A stretch of DNA of 64,000 nt from Ktedonobacteria bacterium brp13. GTDB lineage: Bacteria > Chloroflexota > Ktedonobacteria > Ktedonobacterales > Ktedonobacteraceae. The translations under genes were made by a program, and so were the position numbers. Shown piece after piece: positions 33,438 through 43,003 of this stretch. How positions within the stretch are numbered: the first letter of the stretch is position 1; each line of letters opens with the position of its first letter. The notes below the pieces were generated by a model, which was not told the origin of the DNA, ran no database searches, and saw only the letters and a list, made by a program, of their open reading frames with translations. The DNA lies in the NCBI GenBank assembly GCA_015099395.1, contig AP024096.1:4526001-4590000 (forward strand). Reading direction: 5' to 3'.

Positions 33438-34265
33438 GTGTCACAACATGATCAGCATCTAACAAATGAAGAGATCTCGGCAATGCTCGATGACCAGCTC
33501 TCAGTACAGGAGTTGGAGAGCGTCCAAAACCATCTGACATCCTGCCTACGATGTCAACAAGAGGTTGCTGAGCTTAAACAGACCGTACAACTGCTGCATG
33601 CACTACCAGAGCCAGCGCTACCACGATCGTTCGCACTCCCCACTACCATTGTACAGGCTATACCGCTAACGATCACAATCCCGCATGGACAGCAGAAAGA
33701 TCTCATAAAGCAGGAAGAGGATGGCGCTCAGGAAGAGATAGGGCTCGCAACACCGCTCGCTCTCACTGACCACCGAGCCAGTAAGCAGCTACTACGCAAG
33801 ACGCTACGCGCTTGTAGCGCCCTGGCAGTCGCGGCCGGCATGCTCTTTGTGCTCTCAGGTCTGCTTAACACAATACCTTTTGTACAGAACCTGGATGTAA
33901 CCAGTGCAACGAGCATCCAAGCTCCAGGCAACGGGTTAGATCACAATAGTAACCTGATCACACCTGTAGTCGCAGGAACCACAAACAAAAACGCGCCACC
34001 ACCACAGGCCAGACCACAAGCGGTGCCAGCGGGACAATCAGGACAAGCGGCCACACCATCGGTGATCAAACCCGCGACACAGGGCCATGAAAAGACAGTA
34101 CCGCAGACATCGACCCTGACACTCCCCACCTTCGTCATCTTCAATATGAACAGTCAGTCTGGTCGGATCGGATTGGGCATCCTGCTCTTCCTGCTCGGTA
34201 GCTGTGGCCTCATGTATTTCAAACGGAGTCGCCCTATTCGTGCAGGCCCACAAAGTAAGGCCTAA
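33438..34265 (+). CDS. Zinc-finger transmembrane anti-sigma factor
   Basis: About 275 residues. The N-terminus (LTNEEISAMLDDQLSVQELE, SVQNHLTSCLRCQQEV) is a zf-HC2/ZAS domain with HxxxCxxC. A hydrophobic segment near residue 140 (CSALAVAAGMLFVLSGLL) and a C-terminal one (IGLGILLFLLGSCGLMYF) bracket a Pro/Gln-rich region of low complexity, so that part may be outside. It should bind and inhibit the sigma factor encoded just upstream. Start uncertain: GTG 33438 with GGGG 7 nt upstream, or TTG 33408. The stop codon lies inside a terminator palindrome. Confidence 0.82.
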   Translation: MSQHDQHLTNEEISAMLDDQLSVQELESVQNHLTSCLRCQQEVAELKQTVQLLHALPEPALPRSFALPTTIVQAIPLTITIPHGQQKDLIKQEEDGAQEEIGLATPLALTDHRASKQLLRKTLRACSALAVAAGMLFVLSGLLNTIPFVQNLDVTSATSIQAPGNGLDHNSNLITPVVAGTTNKNAPPPQARPQAVPAGQSGQAATPSVIKPATQGHEKTVPQTSTLTLPTFVIFNMNSQSGRIGLGILLFLLGSCGLMYFKRSRPIRAGPQSKA

Positions 34266-34311
34266 CAAAAAAAGCACCGCTACAACGGTGCTTTTTTTGT
34301 TAGGCCTTACT
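34254..34311. terminator. Bidirectional terminator overlapping the anti-sigma stop codon
   Basis: 26-bp perfect arms (34254-34279 and 34286-34311) around a 6-nt loop. The inner part is A7GCACCG/CGGTGCT7, giving a T-tract on both strands. It serves the anti-sigma gene (+) and the membrane protein gene (-) and includes the last codons of the anti-sigma gene. Confidence 0.9.
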
Positions 34312-34329
34312 TTGCTCTCTACCTGCGTC

Positions 34330-35139
34330 CTATGCCTTTCCAGTCCCCACTACACCCTCACGAACCGTTGCCACAGCACTATCCACTACCTCTGCGTTGG
34401 CGGATGATGGGACATTGGCACTTACCTGCGAACGATGTCCAGCCAGCAGCACACCAGCAAAAAGAATAATCCAACCAAAGGCCATAATCAACCAGAAACT
34501 ATTTTCAACGCCAAGAAAGCGTGCCATACTACCAGCAGCCGCGTTAAGGATTGCTCCAATAAAGATGCAGATATTTGCACGCAGGATATGGCTTGTCTTT
34601 GTATTGCCAATACTGGCCTGACGACGCAGCATCTTCCAGCCTGAAAAGAGCGCAACTCCAGCAACTCCCGTAACTCCCAGCGTGTTTAAAACAATCGTCA
34701 TAAACAGCCAGGGTCCAGGTTGCAGTGTGCCTGTCCCCGGGGTGCCAACGATATGACTGAGCTGAGCCATATTGATGGTCGCATCCAGCACAAAGATCGC
34801 CGCCACCAGACTAAAGACCATCAGCAAGCCAGCACAGACACGCGTCAGACGTGCCTTTCCCAGCAGAGCCACACTCCCCAGACCCAACCAGGACGGCATA
34901 ATGGTCCCGCCCAACATATAGTAGACGCGGAAGAGATAGGTACCGGCCACACTGGTCGGTCCACACAGCGCCATCCCCATATAGGATACTGTCGCGCAAA
35001 AGGCCATCACCATCGCGATCGACCAGTAGAGTTGCTGACTCCGGTGCCGCCGAATATACTGACGCAGGATCACAACCGCAAAGATGCCGGTGACCACGAC
35101 GTTCACCAGGGGCGGAAATAATGCTAATGCTATACCCAT
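34330..35139 (-). CDS. Seven-helix membrane protein of unknown function
   Basis: A 269-residue protein with about seven hydrophobic helices, including LVNVVVTGIFAVVILRQYI, SIAMVMAFCATVSYMGMALC and SFWLIMAFGWIILFAGVLLA. The C-terminal 35 residues are polar. No enzyme motif was recognised. The arrangement recalls small 7-TM sensor-like proteins, but there is no family call. The start ATG 35139 has AGGA upstream. It stands alone between two terminators. Confidence 0.7.
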   Translation of the reverse strand: MGIALALFPPLVNVVVTGIFAVVILRQYIRRHRSQQLYWSIAMVMAFCATVSYMGMALCGPTSVAGTYLFRVYYMLGGTIMPSWLGLGSVALLGKARLTRVCAGLLMVFSLVAAIFVLDATINMAQLSHIVGTPGTGTLQPGPWLFMTIVLNTLGVTGVAGVALFSGWKMLRRQASIGNTKTSHILRANICIFIGAILNAAAGSMARFLGVENSFWLIMAFGWIILFAGVLLAGHRSQVSANVPSSANAEVVDSAVATVREGVVGTGKA

Positions 35140-35488
35140 ACAAATCCTGTTCCTACAGCGGAAAGTTGTTGAGAGATCAATATCAATATCTATGCATATG
35201 TCTTTGTACGCTTTACCTGTTCAAAGCTCCTACTGCGAGCTATACAGCAAGTTATATAAATTATAGGTGCTCATGCCAGGATAGCGCAACCCTTTCGTGA
35301 CCCACCTGCTACTTTTATGCCATATGAGATGTAGAATAGTACATAAAAAGAAAGTAGCAGTGACCACTTTGCTTGTAAAGTGATCACCGCTACTTCCAAA
35401 GGGGCAAAAAAGAGGGTTGTCTTTTAGCTCTATCAAAGCCAATCGGCTACGGCCAACCGGTCAGTCTCTCTCCATCGATAAAGATTGA
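35140..35488. other. Intergenic region, 349 nt
   Basis: It contains the HtrA-gene terminator at 35352-35395 and the upstream region of the membrane protein gene at 35139. No additional gene is seen. Confidence 0.6.
35352..35395 (-). terminator. Terminator downstream of the HtrA-like gene
   Basis: A 19-bp stem with two G-U pairs (AAGTAGCAGTGACCACTTT arm) and a 6-nt loop. On the minus strand it is followed by CTTTTTATGT. It is about 95 nt past the protease stop. Confidence 0.78.
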
Positions 35489-37192
35489 TTAACCATTATT
35501 TGCTTGTAGCTCTCCTAGTTTGACATTATATGTAAACTGTTGACTGGATTGCTGATTGCCACGCGCAAATTTGACAGAGATTGTATCGCCAGGATTTTTG
35601 GAAAGCAGTGAGTCTTCCAGATCGCTGATCGAGTTAATCGCTTTACCATTGATCTGTACAATGACATCACCGGCCTTCAAGCCTGCCTTGTCAGCAGCAC
35701 CACCGGCTACCAATTGATAGATCAGAACGCCCTGAGCGCTCGGCAGGTTGCCCTGGGCCTGCAGGTTCTGGTCGACGGTTACCGGACTGATACCAATGGC
35801 GGCACGACCGGTGTGGCTCACCTTACCAGTAGCAATCAACTGATCGGCGATAAATTTGACACGGTTCGATGGGATCGCAAAACCGACACCGTTCGCAGGT
35901 GCGTTAAACTCAGGATCTACAGCGGTCAACGTCGGGATACCGACCAGGTTACCATTGAGATCAACCAGCGCACCACCACTATTACCAGGATTGATAGGAG
36001 CATCGGTCTGAATGGTACCGGGTAGTGTCGCGCCATTGGCACCATTCGAGCCCTCATTGACGTTTCGATCAAGTGCGCTAATGATACCGCTGGTAACGGT
36101 CTGGGTATTACCCAGTGGACTTCCAATCGCCATGACATCTTGTCCAACCTGGAGTGCCGAAGAGTCACCCAGCGGTGCTGCAACCAGGTTCGAAGGTGGA
36201 TTAATCTTGATAACTGCAAGATCGTCTTGCTGGTCTACACCAACGACCGGAGCATTTTTGATGCTGGTACCATCGGAGAGTACGACCTCGTCGACGGTGC
36301 TGACACCTGCAACGACGTGATCATTGGTGACAATATAGCCACGCTTATCGATAATGACACCGGAACCGAGCGCCGCGCCCTGACTGGTCGTCACATTGAT
36401 CTGCACGACCGCCGGACGGATACGCGCAATTACCTCTTCACGACGTCCTTCAAGATCTGTCGACTTTAATGGCGGTTCCGCCACAGTCTGAATACCTGAA
36501 GTGGTACTACCGGTCACCGTCTGACCACCACGGAACTGCCAGCCAGCGAAAAGTCCAACGCCAAGTACGAGTAGCAACACGATCGCCAGCAGCGCCATTG
36601 AGAATGCATTTGCGCCGCCACGACCCCTGCTTGAGGTATTGCGCACTGGCGGTGGTGTCTGCAAAGGTGACGCCATACTAGAAGTGCTATTGTTGTAGTA
36701 CGTCGGACCACTTCCATACCCCATCGTCTCCGTTGCAGGTCGTGATTGATCTGGACTACCTGGACGATCCGGGTAGACAGGGCGGCTCTGGCTCTCCGGG
36801 TAGACAGAACCAGGATACTCCTGATTGCTTCTCTCACCCGAGCCGTACTGTCTATACCCTGTACCCTGATCAGGTACGTCTGGATAGTCAGACGGTGGCA
36901 CCGGGTGTACAGGTGCACCATTAACATCACCAGCGGCTGGCGAAACCTCCCGATAAAGGTTCGGCTGGGAATATTCGCGATAGATATCCTCACTATGCTC
37001 CCCACTATTTGTAGGACGTGGTGAGTTGGATTTACCCGCAGCTGCATCTGGCTGATATCCGCCAGGATTGTTCGGGTTATCCAGATTGTTCACTGACGGT
37101 TCCACACGCTGGTCAGGCGCGTAACGATCAGGAGTAGTATTATCGTCGTTATACACTGAATGCTCTGTATCGTCAGGATTTGAATAATTCAT
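35489..37192 (-). CDS. S1C-family (HtrA/DegP-like) serine protease with PDZ domain
   Basis: A 567-residue protein. The first 190 residues are a Pro/Asp/Tyr/Ser-rich disordered tail. One TM helix follows (FSMALLAIVLLLVLGVGLFA), then the trypsin-like domain with catalytic His (VTNDHVVAG), Asp (DQQDDLAVIKINPP) and Ser (PINPGNSGGALVDLNG), and a C-terminal PDZ (GLKAGDVIVQINGKAINSIS). It is membrane anchored with its protease domain outside, for envelope protein quality control. GAGGAG precedes ATG 37192. Monocistronic. The acidic cytoplasmic tail is the variable part of the family. Confidence 0.95.
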   Translation of the reverse strand: MNYSNPDDTEHSVYNDDNTTPDRYAPDQRVEPSVNNLDNPNNPGGYQPDAAAGKSNSPRPTNSGEHSEDIYREYSQPNLYREVSPAAGDVNGAPVHPVPPSDYPDVPDQGTGYRQYGSGERSNQEYPGSVYPESQSRPVYPDRPGSPDQSRPATETMGYGSGPTYYNNSTSSMASPLQTPPPVRNTSSRGRGGANAFSMALLAIVLLLVLGVGLFAGWQFRGGQTVTGSTTSGIQTVAEPPLKSTDLEGRREEVIARIRPAVVQINVTTSQGAALGSGVIIDKRGYIVTNDHVVAGVSTVDEVVLSDGTSIKNAPVVGVDQQDDLAVIKINPPSNLVAAPLGDSSALQVGQDVMAIGSPLGNTQTVTSGIISALDRNVNEGSNGANGATLPGTIQTDAPINPGNSGGALVDLNGNLVGIPTLTAVDPEFNAPANGVGFAIPSNRVKFIADQLIATGKVSHTGRAAIGISPVTVDQNLQAQGNLPSAQGVLIYQLVAGGAADKAGLKAGDVIVQINGKAINSISDLEDSLLSKNPGDTISVKFARGNQQSSQQFTYNVKLGELQANNG

Positions 37193-37546
37193 TATGCATT
37201 AACTCCTCGTTGCCCTCTTTAGTTCTCTACCGTCACTTGACGTTCCGATAAGTGACGTAGCATCATTGCTTTGCTATTGTATTCTATTCCTCTATGAGAG
37301 AGAACTTCCTTTACCTATACTTTATCCCAGTACCATAAAAAAAACTTGAGGGAATTGTAAAGAAAGTGTATAGAAATCGAAGATTACTTTACCTATCTAT
37401 CCTATGATACATTCATATTCTTTCATTCATCTTCTTTTATTACATTTAGACAGGCTCTGGCAGTTTAGATACAGGGACTTGCTCATCCTGCTCTATAATG
37501 AGATAATAAGAAAACAATTTGAGCAGGATATGGAGCGCCCGAAACA
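37193..37546. other. Divergent intergenic region, 354 nt
   Basis: Between the HtrA-like and TPR genes. TATAAT at 37494-37499 is a good -10 candidate for the TPR gene, without a convincing -35. No other structure was found. Confidence 0.45.
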
Positions 37547-38620
37547 GTGGATGAGCAAAAGAAACAGGATGCATCTCAAACAAGCCTACCAGTGGAGACG
37601 CCACAACAAGAGACACCACAACAGCTTCGCAAGTCCGCGAAAAAGTATCTACGCGCGAAGCGCTGGTACAAGGCTAGTGAAGAATATATGAAACTGCTCG
37701 ACTACGATGCCCACGATATCGATGCTATGCTTGGTCTTTCGTTGACACTTGATGCGACCGAACACTACGAATCGCTCCTGCTGGTCACGCAGCGTCTGCT
37801 CACACTCGAGCCAAACTCTGCACCCGGTCTGGCCTATCGTGCCCGCGCACTCCAAAAGCTTGCTCGCCTCTCAGAGGCTACGATCGCTAACGACCAGGCA
37901 CTCTTACTCGATACGAAACTGGGATTGGCATGGGTCAATCGCAGCGGTCTACAACTTCTGCAAAAGAGATATCCTGAAGCGCTCCGCAGTGCGCAACGCG
38001 CCGTGTTGCTGGCCCCTAAAGATGCACGAGCCTGGGCTAATCTAGGGATCTCGCTCTTCAACTTCAATCGCACCTCTGAAGCCCTTGAAGCCTTTGACAA
38101 AAGTCTTGCGCTCGATGAAGATCAGATGGTCGCGCTCCAGATCAAGACCGAGATCTTCTGCCGCATAGGCCGCATGCGCGATGTGATCCCACTGGTCAAA
38201 CGCGCACTCCTGCTCAACCCATTAGATACGATGACACTGACCCAGGGTATCCAGGCCTATCGTACACTAGAGATGTATAAAGAGATGAAAGAATACGCAC
38301 GTCATCTTATCACATTGCAACCCGAGAACATCTTTGCTCTCGAACACTTGATGCGTGCACACAGAGGCCTGGGCGAATTTGCCGAGGCCAACGAGACGCT
38401 GGATCGCCTGCTCGCCCTCGATGGCTCCAACGTCCGCTTCTGGACGCTGAAAGCCGACACTACGTATCGCCTTGAACGCTATCGCGAGGCAGTCGCCATC
38501 GCTGAACGCGCCCGCAACATCGACCCCGAATACGCACCAGCCAACCGCATCTACGAAAGATCACTGCGCCTCATGTACCAGCGGAAAGACAAACACAAAA
38601 GTAATCCGGCACAATCATAG
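37547..38620 (+). CDS. Tetratricopeptide-repeat protein
   Basis: A 357-residue protein made almost entirely of TPR helices, about eight to nine units, for example APGLAYRARALQKLARLSEA, AWVNRSGLQLLQKRYPEALR, AWANLGISLFNFNRTSEALE and VRFWTLKADTTYRLERYREA. TPR proteins are scaffolds for protein contacts. No catalytic domain or membrane segment is visible. Starts at GTG 37547 with GGAG 12 nt upstream. The partner is unknown; it is adjacent to the HD hydrolase gene on the same strand, 148 nt away. Confidence 0.88.
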   Translation: MDEQKKQDASQTSLPVETPQQETPQQLRKSAKKYLRAKRWYKASEEYMKLLDYDAHDIDAMLGLSLTLDATEHYESLLLVTQRLLTLEPNSAPGLAYRARALQKLARLSEATIANDQALLLDTKLGLAWVNRSGLQLLQKRYPEALRSAQRAVLLAPKDARAWANLGISLFNFNRTSEALEAFDKSLALDEDQMVALQIKTEIFCRIGRMRDVIPLVKRALLLNPLDTMTLTQGIQAYRTLEMYKEMKEYARHLITLQPENIFALEHLMRAHRGLGEFAEANETLDRLLALDGSNVRFWTLKADTTYRLERYREAVAIAERARNIDPEYAPANRIYERSLRLMYQRKDKHKSNPAQS

Positions 38621-38768
38621 GCAAGTTGCTCAGATTCATTCGTAGACAATCATCCTCAAGCTTTGATAAAATGTTCTTGTTAGAGATGTAAAAAACGGTA
38701 AAAATACAAGGCGCACAAAAATAGCACAGCTTGATGGCTTGCGACCGCCTGGGGATTGATGTTGAACG

Positions 38769-40178
38769 ATGAGTGATGAACTACAACAAAAGACACTGCA
38801 TACTGTACAGACGAGCGCCCGTCCTTACTGGACCGATGCCTATGGTGCTCCATTGTTACCAGATGAGCAACCGGTCAATACAGTACGCGACAGCCTCTAC
38901 GATCTTATCCCACTGGGGGAGCGCGAACTGAAGCTGATCAACACTCCAGAGTTTCTGCGCCTGCAACAGGTGAAGCAATTGGGTTTTGTCTACCGTACGT
39001 GGCCCGGTGCAACACATTCGCGCTATGAGCATAGCCTGGGTTGTTATCATCTGGCTGTACGCGCCCTGCGCTCGCTCTTGATGCGTGGCGAGAATGGCGG
39101 TTTAGAGGGGGTGGAGACGAGCAGCATTCAGACCTTGATTGTAGCCTCGTTGCTACACGATATCGGACATTATCCTTTCTCACATACGATCGAGGATCTT
39201 GGCTATCCTATCATCCATCATGAGAAGGTCGGACGCCATATTATTGAACATAGTGAGATCGCAACAATTATCGAGCGCGACTATCATCTCTCGCCCGCAC
39301 GGGTCGCTGATATGATCGACCCGCCACGCTCGCGTTCACTGCCTGCCGACGATGAACTGCTCGCACACCTTTTGAGTGGCGCACTCGATGTCGATAAACT
39401 CGACTATCTGCCACGTGATGCCCGCGCCTGCAACGTTCCCTACGGTGGCGTCGACGTCTCACGCCTGATCAGTGCACTGCGTGTCCACACCGATGCACAG
39501 GGGAAACGCTCCATTGTTGTGACACATAAGGGGATCAGTCCGCTACACTCACTCCTCCACGCGCGACAGGAGATGTTCGACAATATCTACTGGCACCATA
39601 CAGGGCGCGCCTTCCAGATCATGCTTGTGCGCGCCGTCCACGACGCGATTACAGCAGGCACACTGACAGGTGAACACTTAATAGGATTGACCGATGCCGA
39701 ACTACTTACGCGGCTCGCAGCAGACAATATGCCACCCAGTGCACAGGTTCTCTCTAATGCGATCAGCCTGCGCCACCAGCATAAAGTTGTCCTGGAGGTC
39801 AGTCCTGCTGCCGGTAGCCTCTTCAAACAGATCGAGGCCCTCTTCTGGGATGCTGAGCGCCGTCGCCGTATCGAGCATGAGCTCGCCAGCGAGATGGCTC
39901 AGGCCCTACAGACAGAGATCAAGGACTATGAGATACTCTTTGACATTCCACGCCCAGAAAAATGGGAGATGGACGTCTGGATCTCATTCGAGCATCCACC
40001 GATTGGCATGCAGCCACTGATGAAATGGGTCGAGGCCACAGGGCTCCAATCCGATGATCTCGCACGCTACGAACAGCATCAGCGTCGTATCCGCATCGTT
40101 GTCGCAGAACACCTGCGCCCGGCACTTCTACCGCATAAACATGATATCCTACTGCCAGCGCTAGAGAAGCTGCTCTGA
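38769..40178 (+). CDS. HD-domain phosphohydrolase (dGTPase/SAMHD1-like)
   Basis: A 469-residue protein. The metal-binding HD motif is HDIGHYPFSHT (His130-Asp131), with THSRYEHSLG (about 82-91) upstream and LSGALDVDKLDYLPRDA (second Asp ligand) downstream, the arrangement of SAMHD1 and YwfO-type dNTP triphosphohydrolases. It may hydrolyse dNTPs or another nucleotide in the cytoplasm. Starts at ATG 38769. It is followed on the same strand by a HAD phosphatase, 81 nt away. Confidence 0.9.
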   Translation: MSDELQQKTLHTVQTSARPYWTDAYGAPLLPDEQPVNTVRDSLYDLIPLGERELKLINTPEFLRLQQVKQLGFVYRTWPGATHSRYEHSLGCYHLAVRALRSLLMRGENGGLEGVETSSIQTLIVASLLHDIGHYPFSHTIEDLGYPIIHHEKVGRHIIEHSEIATIIERDYHLSPARVADMIDPPRSRSLPADDELLAHLLSGALDVDKLDYLPRDARACNVPYGGVDVSRLISALRVHTDAQGKRSIVVTHKGISPLHSLLHARQEMFDNIYWHHTGRAFQIMLVRAVHDAITAGTLTGEHLIGLTDAELLTRLAADNMPPSAQVLSNAISLRHQHKVVLEVSPAAGSLFKQIEALFWDAERRRRIEHELASEMAQALQTEIKDYEILFDIPRPEKWEMDVWISFEHPPIGMQPLMKWVEATGLQSDDLARYEQHQRRIRIVVAEHLRPALLPHKHDILLPALEKLL

Positions 40179-40259
40179 AGCAAATCCTGGAGCAAAATCA
40201 ACATCTCAAGATATGCCAGAGAATTGCGAATTATATACTATGGAGTTATAATATATCAT

Positions 40260-41141
40260 ATGCTAACAGAATCTGATGATACCCCAAAACGTTCTGTGCA
40301 GAGCCAGCCGTCAGCAGAGATCCGCATGATCGCTATTGATATCGACGGCACGCTCCTGACACCAGAGAGACAACTTGCAGCTCGTACGATAGCCGCTATC
40401 CAGGCAGCGCAGGCTGCTGGCATTATTGTGACGCTGGCAACCGCACGGCGCTACGGGAATAGCCGCCAGTTTGCCGATCTGCTGGGGATCACGATCCCAC
40501 TGATCACGTGCGATGGCGCGCTCATCATGCAGCATCCGGCCAGCACTATTCTGCATACACAGATGCTTGATGCAGCTATTGCGCAACAGGTCGCCGATAT
40601 CTTGATCGCACATAAGGTCCAACCAATCGTGCACCATGTGGTCGAGGGGGCAGAAGAGACCTGGAGCGGACTGGCTGAGTTTGATAATCCTGACCTGGCG
40701 CTCTACTTCCACGAGTATCCACATGTCGTGCGTAGACCACACCAGATGCTCTGTCTGAGACAGCCTGCACCGCTGCGTGTCGTTGGCTTTGCGACACACG
40801 CAGATATTACTGAGATAGCCCCGGAGGTCGCACAACTCTCCTGTTCGTGGAACGCTATTGAGCGTGGAAATTACGGCTGTGCGGAGATCACGGTAATGCA
40901 TCAGGATTGCTCAAAGGCGAGCGGAGTTGCGACCCTGGCAGCGCATCTGGAGATACCACTCAATCAGGTCATGGCGATCGGTGATAACAATAACGATAGC
41001 GAGATGTTAGAGGCGGTGGGTTGGGGAGTAGCGATGGGCCATGCGCCTGAACGCGTCAAGGCCCTCGCTAATGCAGTGACTGCGAATAATCGCGAAGATG
41101 GAGTAGCACTGGCAATCGAACGCTATGCACTACAACGTTAG
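40260..41141 (+). CDS. Cof-type HAD-superfamily phosphatase
   Basis: About 293 residues. Motif I MIAIDIDGTLLTPER, motif II TLATARRYGN, a C2-type cap, the Lys of CSKASGV, and motif IV MAIGDNNNDSEMLEAVGWGV. Such enzymes dephosphorylate sugar phosphates, flavin or other small metabolites; the substrate is not inferable. The start is uncertain: ATG 40260 is used; an internal ATG just before MIAIDIDG would remove about 22 residues. The stop overlaps the convergent phosphatase gene's stop by 4 nt (TTAG). Confidence 0.9.
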   Translation: MLTESDDTPKRSVQSQPSAEIRMIAIDIDGTLLTPERQLAARTIAAIQAAQAAGIIVTLATARRYGNSRQFADLLGITIPLITCDGALIMQHPASTILHTQMLDAAIAQQVADILIAHKVQPIVHHVVEGAEETWSGLAEFDNPDLALYFHEYPHVVRRPHQMLCLRQPAPLRVVGFATHADITEIAPEVAQLSCSWNAIERGNYGCAEITVMHQDCSKASGVATLAAHLEIPLNQVMAIGDNNNDSEMLEAVGWGVAMGHAPERVKALANAVTANNREDGVALAIERYALQR

Positions 41142-41824
41142 TTTTGCTGAGCGCGGAAGGCGGCATCAAACTCGCGCAGACGGGCAACCTGGCGCTGATT
41201 TGGCGCTGCCTGCCAGCGTTTCCGTTTGACCAGTGCCAGCGCATCGCTGGCTTGCATCCCACCATAGATAAGGGTCGCACAGGTCAGCAGGACACTCCGT
41301 CCAACTCCATGCTCACAATGGATCAAGACACGACCATCCTTGTTGATCTGCTCGTTGGCCCAGGCCGCGCCCTCCATCAATTGCTCGATCGTGAGTGGAT
41401 ACGTATCGGGCGTAGGCAGGTAGAGCAGTTCAATGTGCTCTTTGCCCAACTCTTCCGCATCATCACTATACTCTGAGCGCGTATCCACAACGTGTGTCAC
41501 GCCGGTCTGGCTCAGAGCACTGATATCCTCCGTACGCACACGTCCACCAACGGCAAGATGGGGAGTGACCCAGCTCATATTCAGCGTATCAGGCAAAGGT
41601 ACATGCAGCTTACGAGCGATAGACTCACTGCGCGAGTTCTCTGGGAAGAGACGTACAGCGACCCGCGTCCAACCTCTATAGAAAACACGGATCATACCAG
41701 TCGTCGCCCAGTGCAAAAACGAGAAGCGTACAGCCGGCACTTCGGCCGCTGCACCGGTTCGCTGCTGTGTAGACGTACTCCCCTGCTCATTCACAGAGGG
41801 AGGCATTACTGAATCTGATGGCAT
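41138..41824 (-). CDS. Dual-specificity protein phosphatase-like protein
   Basis: A 228-residue protein. The Cx5R phosphatase loop is HCEHGVGRSVLLTCATLIYGG, preceded by GVTHVVDTRSEY and LYLPTPDTYPLTIEQLMEGA. It hydrolyses phospho-Ser/Thr/Tyr or other phosphates using that Cys. The N-terminal 90 residues are polar with a possible amphipathic stretch (FLHWATTGMIRVFYRGWTRV). The bacterium has Ser/Thr kinases, so a role against them is conceivable but unproven. It is downstream of the DUF1385 gene on the same strand (54 nt). Confidence 0.88.
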   Translation of the reverse strand: MPSDSVMPPSVNEQGSTSTQQRTGAAAEVPAVRFSFLHWATTGMIRVFYRGWTRVAVRLFPENSRSESIARKLHVPLPDTLNMSWVTPHLAVGGRVRTEDISALSQTGVTHVVDTRSEYSDDAEELGKEHIELLYLPTPDTYPLTIEQLMEGAAWANEQINKDGRVLIHCEHGVGRSVLLTCATLIYGGMQASDALALVKRKRWQAAPNQRQVARLREFDAAFRAQQN

Positions 41825-41878
41825 AGCAACATTATTCCTATCGCTAATTGGCTCTGGCCATTGAATTTAATGATTGGA

Positions 41879-42964
41879 TCAGATAGTAGTATTCGGGACA
41901 AATGCAGCGGTGTCCGCCGACTGCACAGCTGTGGTCTCTATCCCGACGACAGCAGTCCCCTGGGTAGAGGCTGCCAGCCCTTCGGCAGCCTCATCACGGC
42001 CGACCACATGTTTGAGAGCCGCAATGGCGCATTCAATCATGCTATCATCAGGCTCACGCGTTGTGAGGCCCTGCAAAGCCAGGCCAGGAGCAAGCAACCA
42101 GCGTACAACACGATAACGATAGTTCGCAGCACCCAGGCGCATCAGCTCATACGAGATACCCGCTACGACTGGTATTAAAACGATACGCAGCAAGACCTTG
42201 ACCAGAAACGGCGGCCAGCTAAAGAACGCGAAGACGAAGATCGAGACGACCATCACGATCAATAGGAAGCCGGTACCACAGCGTGTATGGACACGTGAAG
42301 CCTTGCGCACATGTTCAACATCCAGTGGCTCACCCTGCTCCATCGTATTAATCGACTTATGCTCTGCACCATGATAGCCAAAGACGCGCTGAATATCAGC
42401 CATGCGACCGATCAGATAAAGATAGCCCACCAGGATTACCAGGCGCAGCACACCTTCAAAGACCAGACTCACAAAGCCGGTCCCAATCTGATTATGCAGT
42501 AGACCGGTTACCAGCAGCGGTCCCACAAAGAAGATCGCCACCGCAAAGGTCAACGAGACCAGCATCGTCAGAATCAGAGGCAGACCACCCAGCGCTGGCG
42601 GAGCAGTCTCCCCGGCCGCAGTACTCTGCTCGCCTGTAGTCGCAGCCGCATGCTCTGCATTCTGCGCGTTCACGCTACCCGGTTCAGCGACCAGAGGCAA
42701 AGTCGCAGGGTCCAGCGCGCCCGTGGAGATATTCGCGGAGAGCGTCATCATCCTCGTCCCTAAGACCAGCATATCCCAGAGCATTACCATGCCGCGCAGG
42801 AAGGGCCACTGAAACACCTTGTTCTGGTAGATCTTTGGTGATAGTAACTCTTCATAGACGTAGATGTCACCTTCAGGCTTCCGCGTCGCCACCGCGACCG
42901 AACGCCGTCCACGCATCATCACGCCCTCCATCACAGCCTGACCACCATAGTAAAACTTCGCCAT
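41879..42964 (-). CDS. DUF1385 (YqhQ-like) membrane protein
   Basis: A 361-residue protein. MAKFYYGGQAVMEGVMMRGR and YGGQAVMEGVMMR are signature DUF1385 sequence, as are FQWPFLRGMVMLWDMLVLGT and FGYHGAEHKSINTMEQGEPL, the latter with conserved His/Glu. About five TM helices. Function is unknown; across Firmicutes and Chloroflexota the gene lies near rpmE and prfA, and here it is two genes downstream of rpmE. It has an Ala/Thr/Glu-rich insertion (about residues 95-120). Starts at ATG 42964. Confidence 0.93.
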   Translation of the reverse strand: MAKFYYGGQAVMEGVMMRGRRSVAVATRKPEGDIYVYEELLSPKIYQNKVFQWPFLRGMVMLWDMLVLGTRMMTLSANISTGALDPATLPLVAEPGSVNAQNAEHAAATTGEQSTAAGETAPPALGGLPLILTMLVSLTFAVAIFFVGPLLVTGLLHNQIGTGFVSLVFEGVLRLVILVGYLYLIGRMADIQRVFGYHGAEHKSINTMEQGEPLDVEHVRKASRVHTRCGTGFLLIVMVVSIFVFAFFSWPPFLVKVLLRIVLIPVVAGISYELMRLGAANYRYRVVRWLLAPGLALQGLTTREPDDSMIECAIAALKHVVGRDEAAEGLAASTQGTAVVGIETTAVQSADTAAFVPNTTI

Positions 42965-43003
42965 GTTCTGAGAATCCTTTCGCTCTCCGATGAACTACTT
43001 GTG

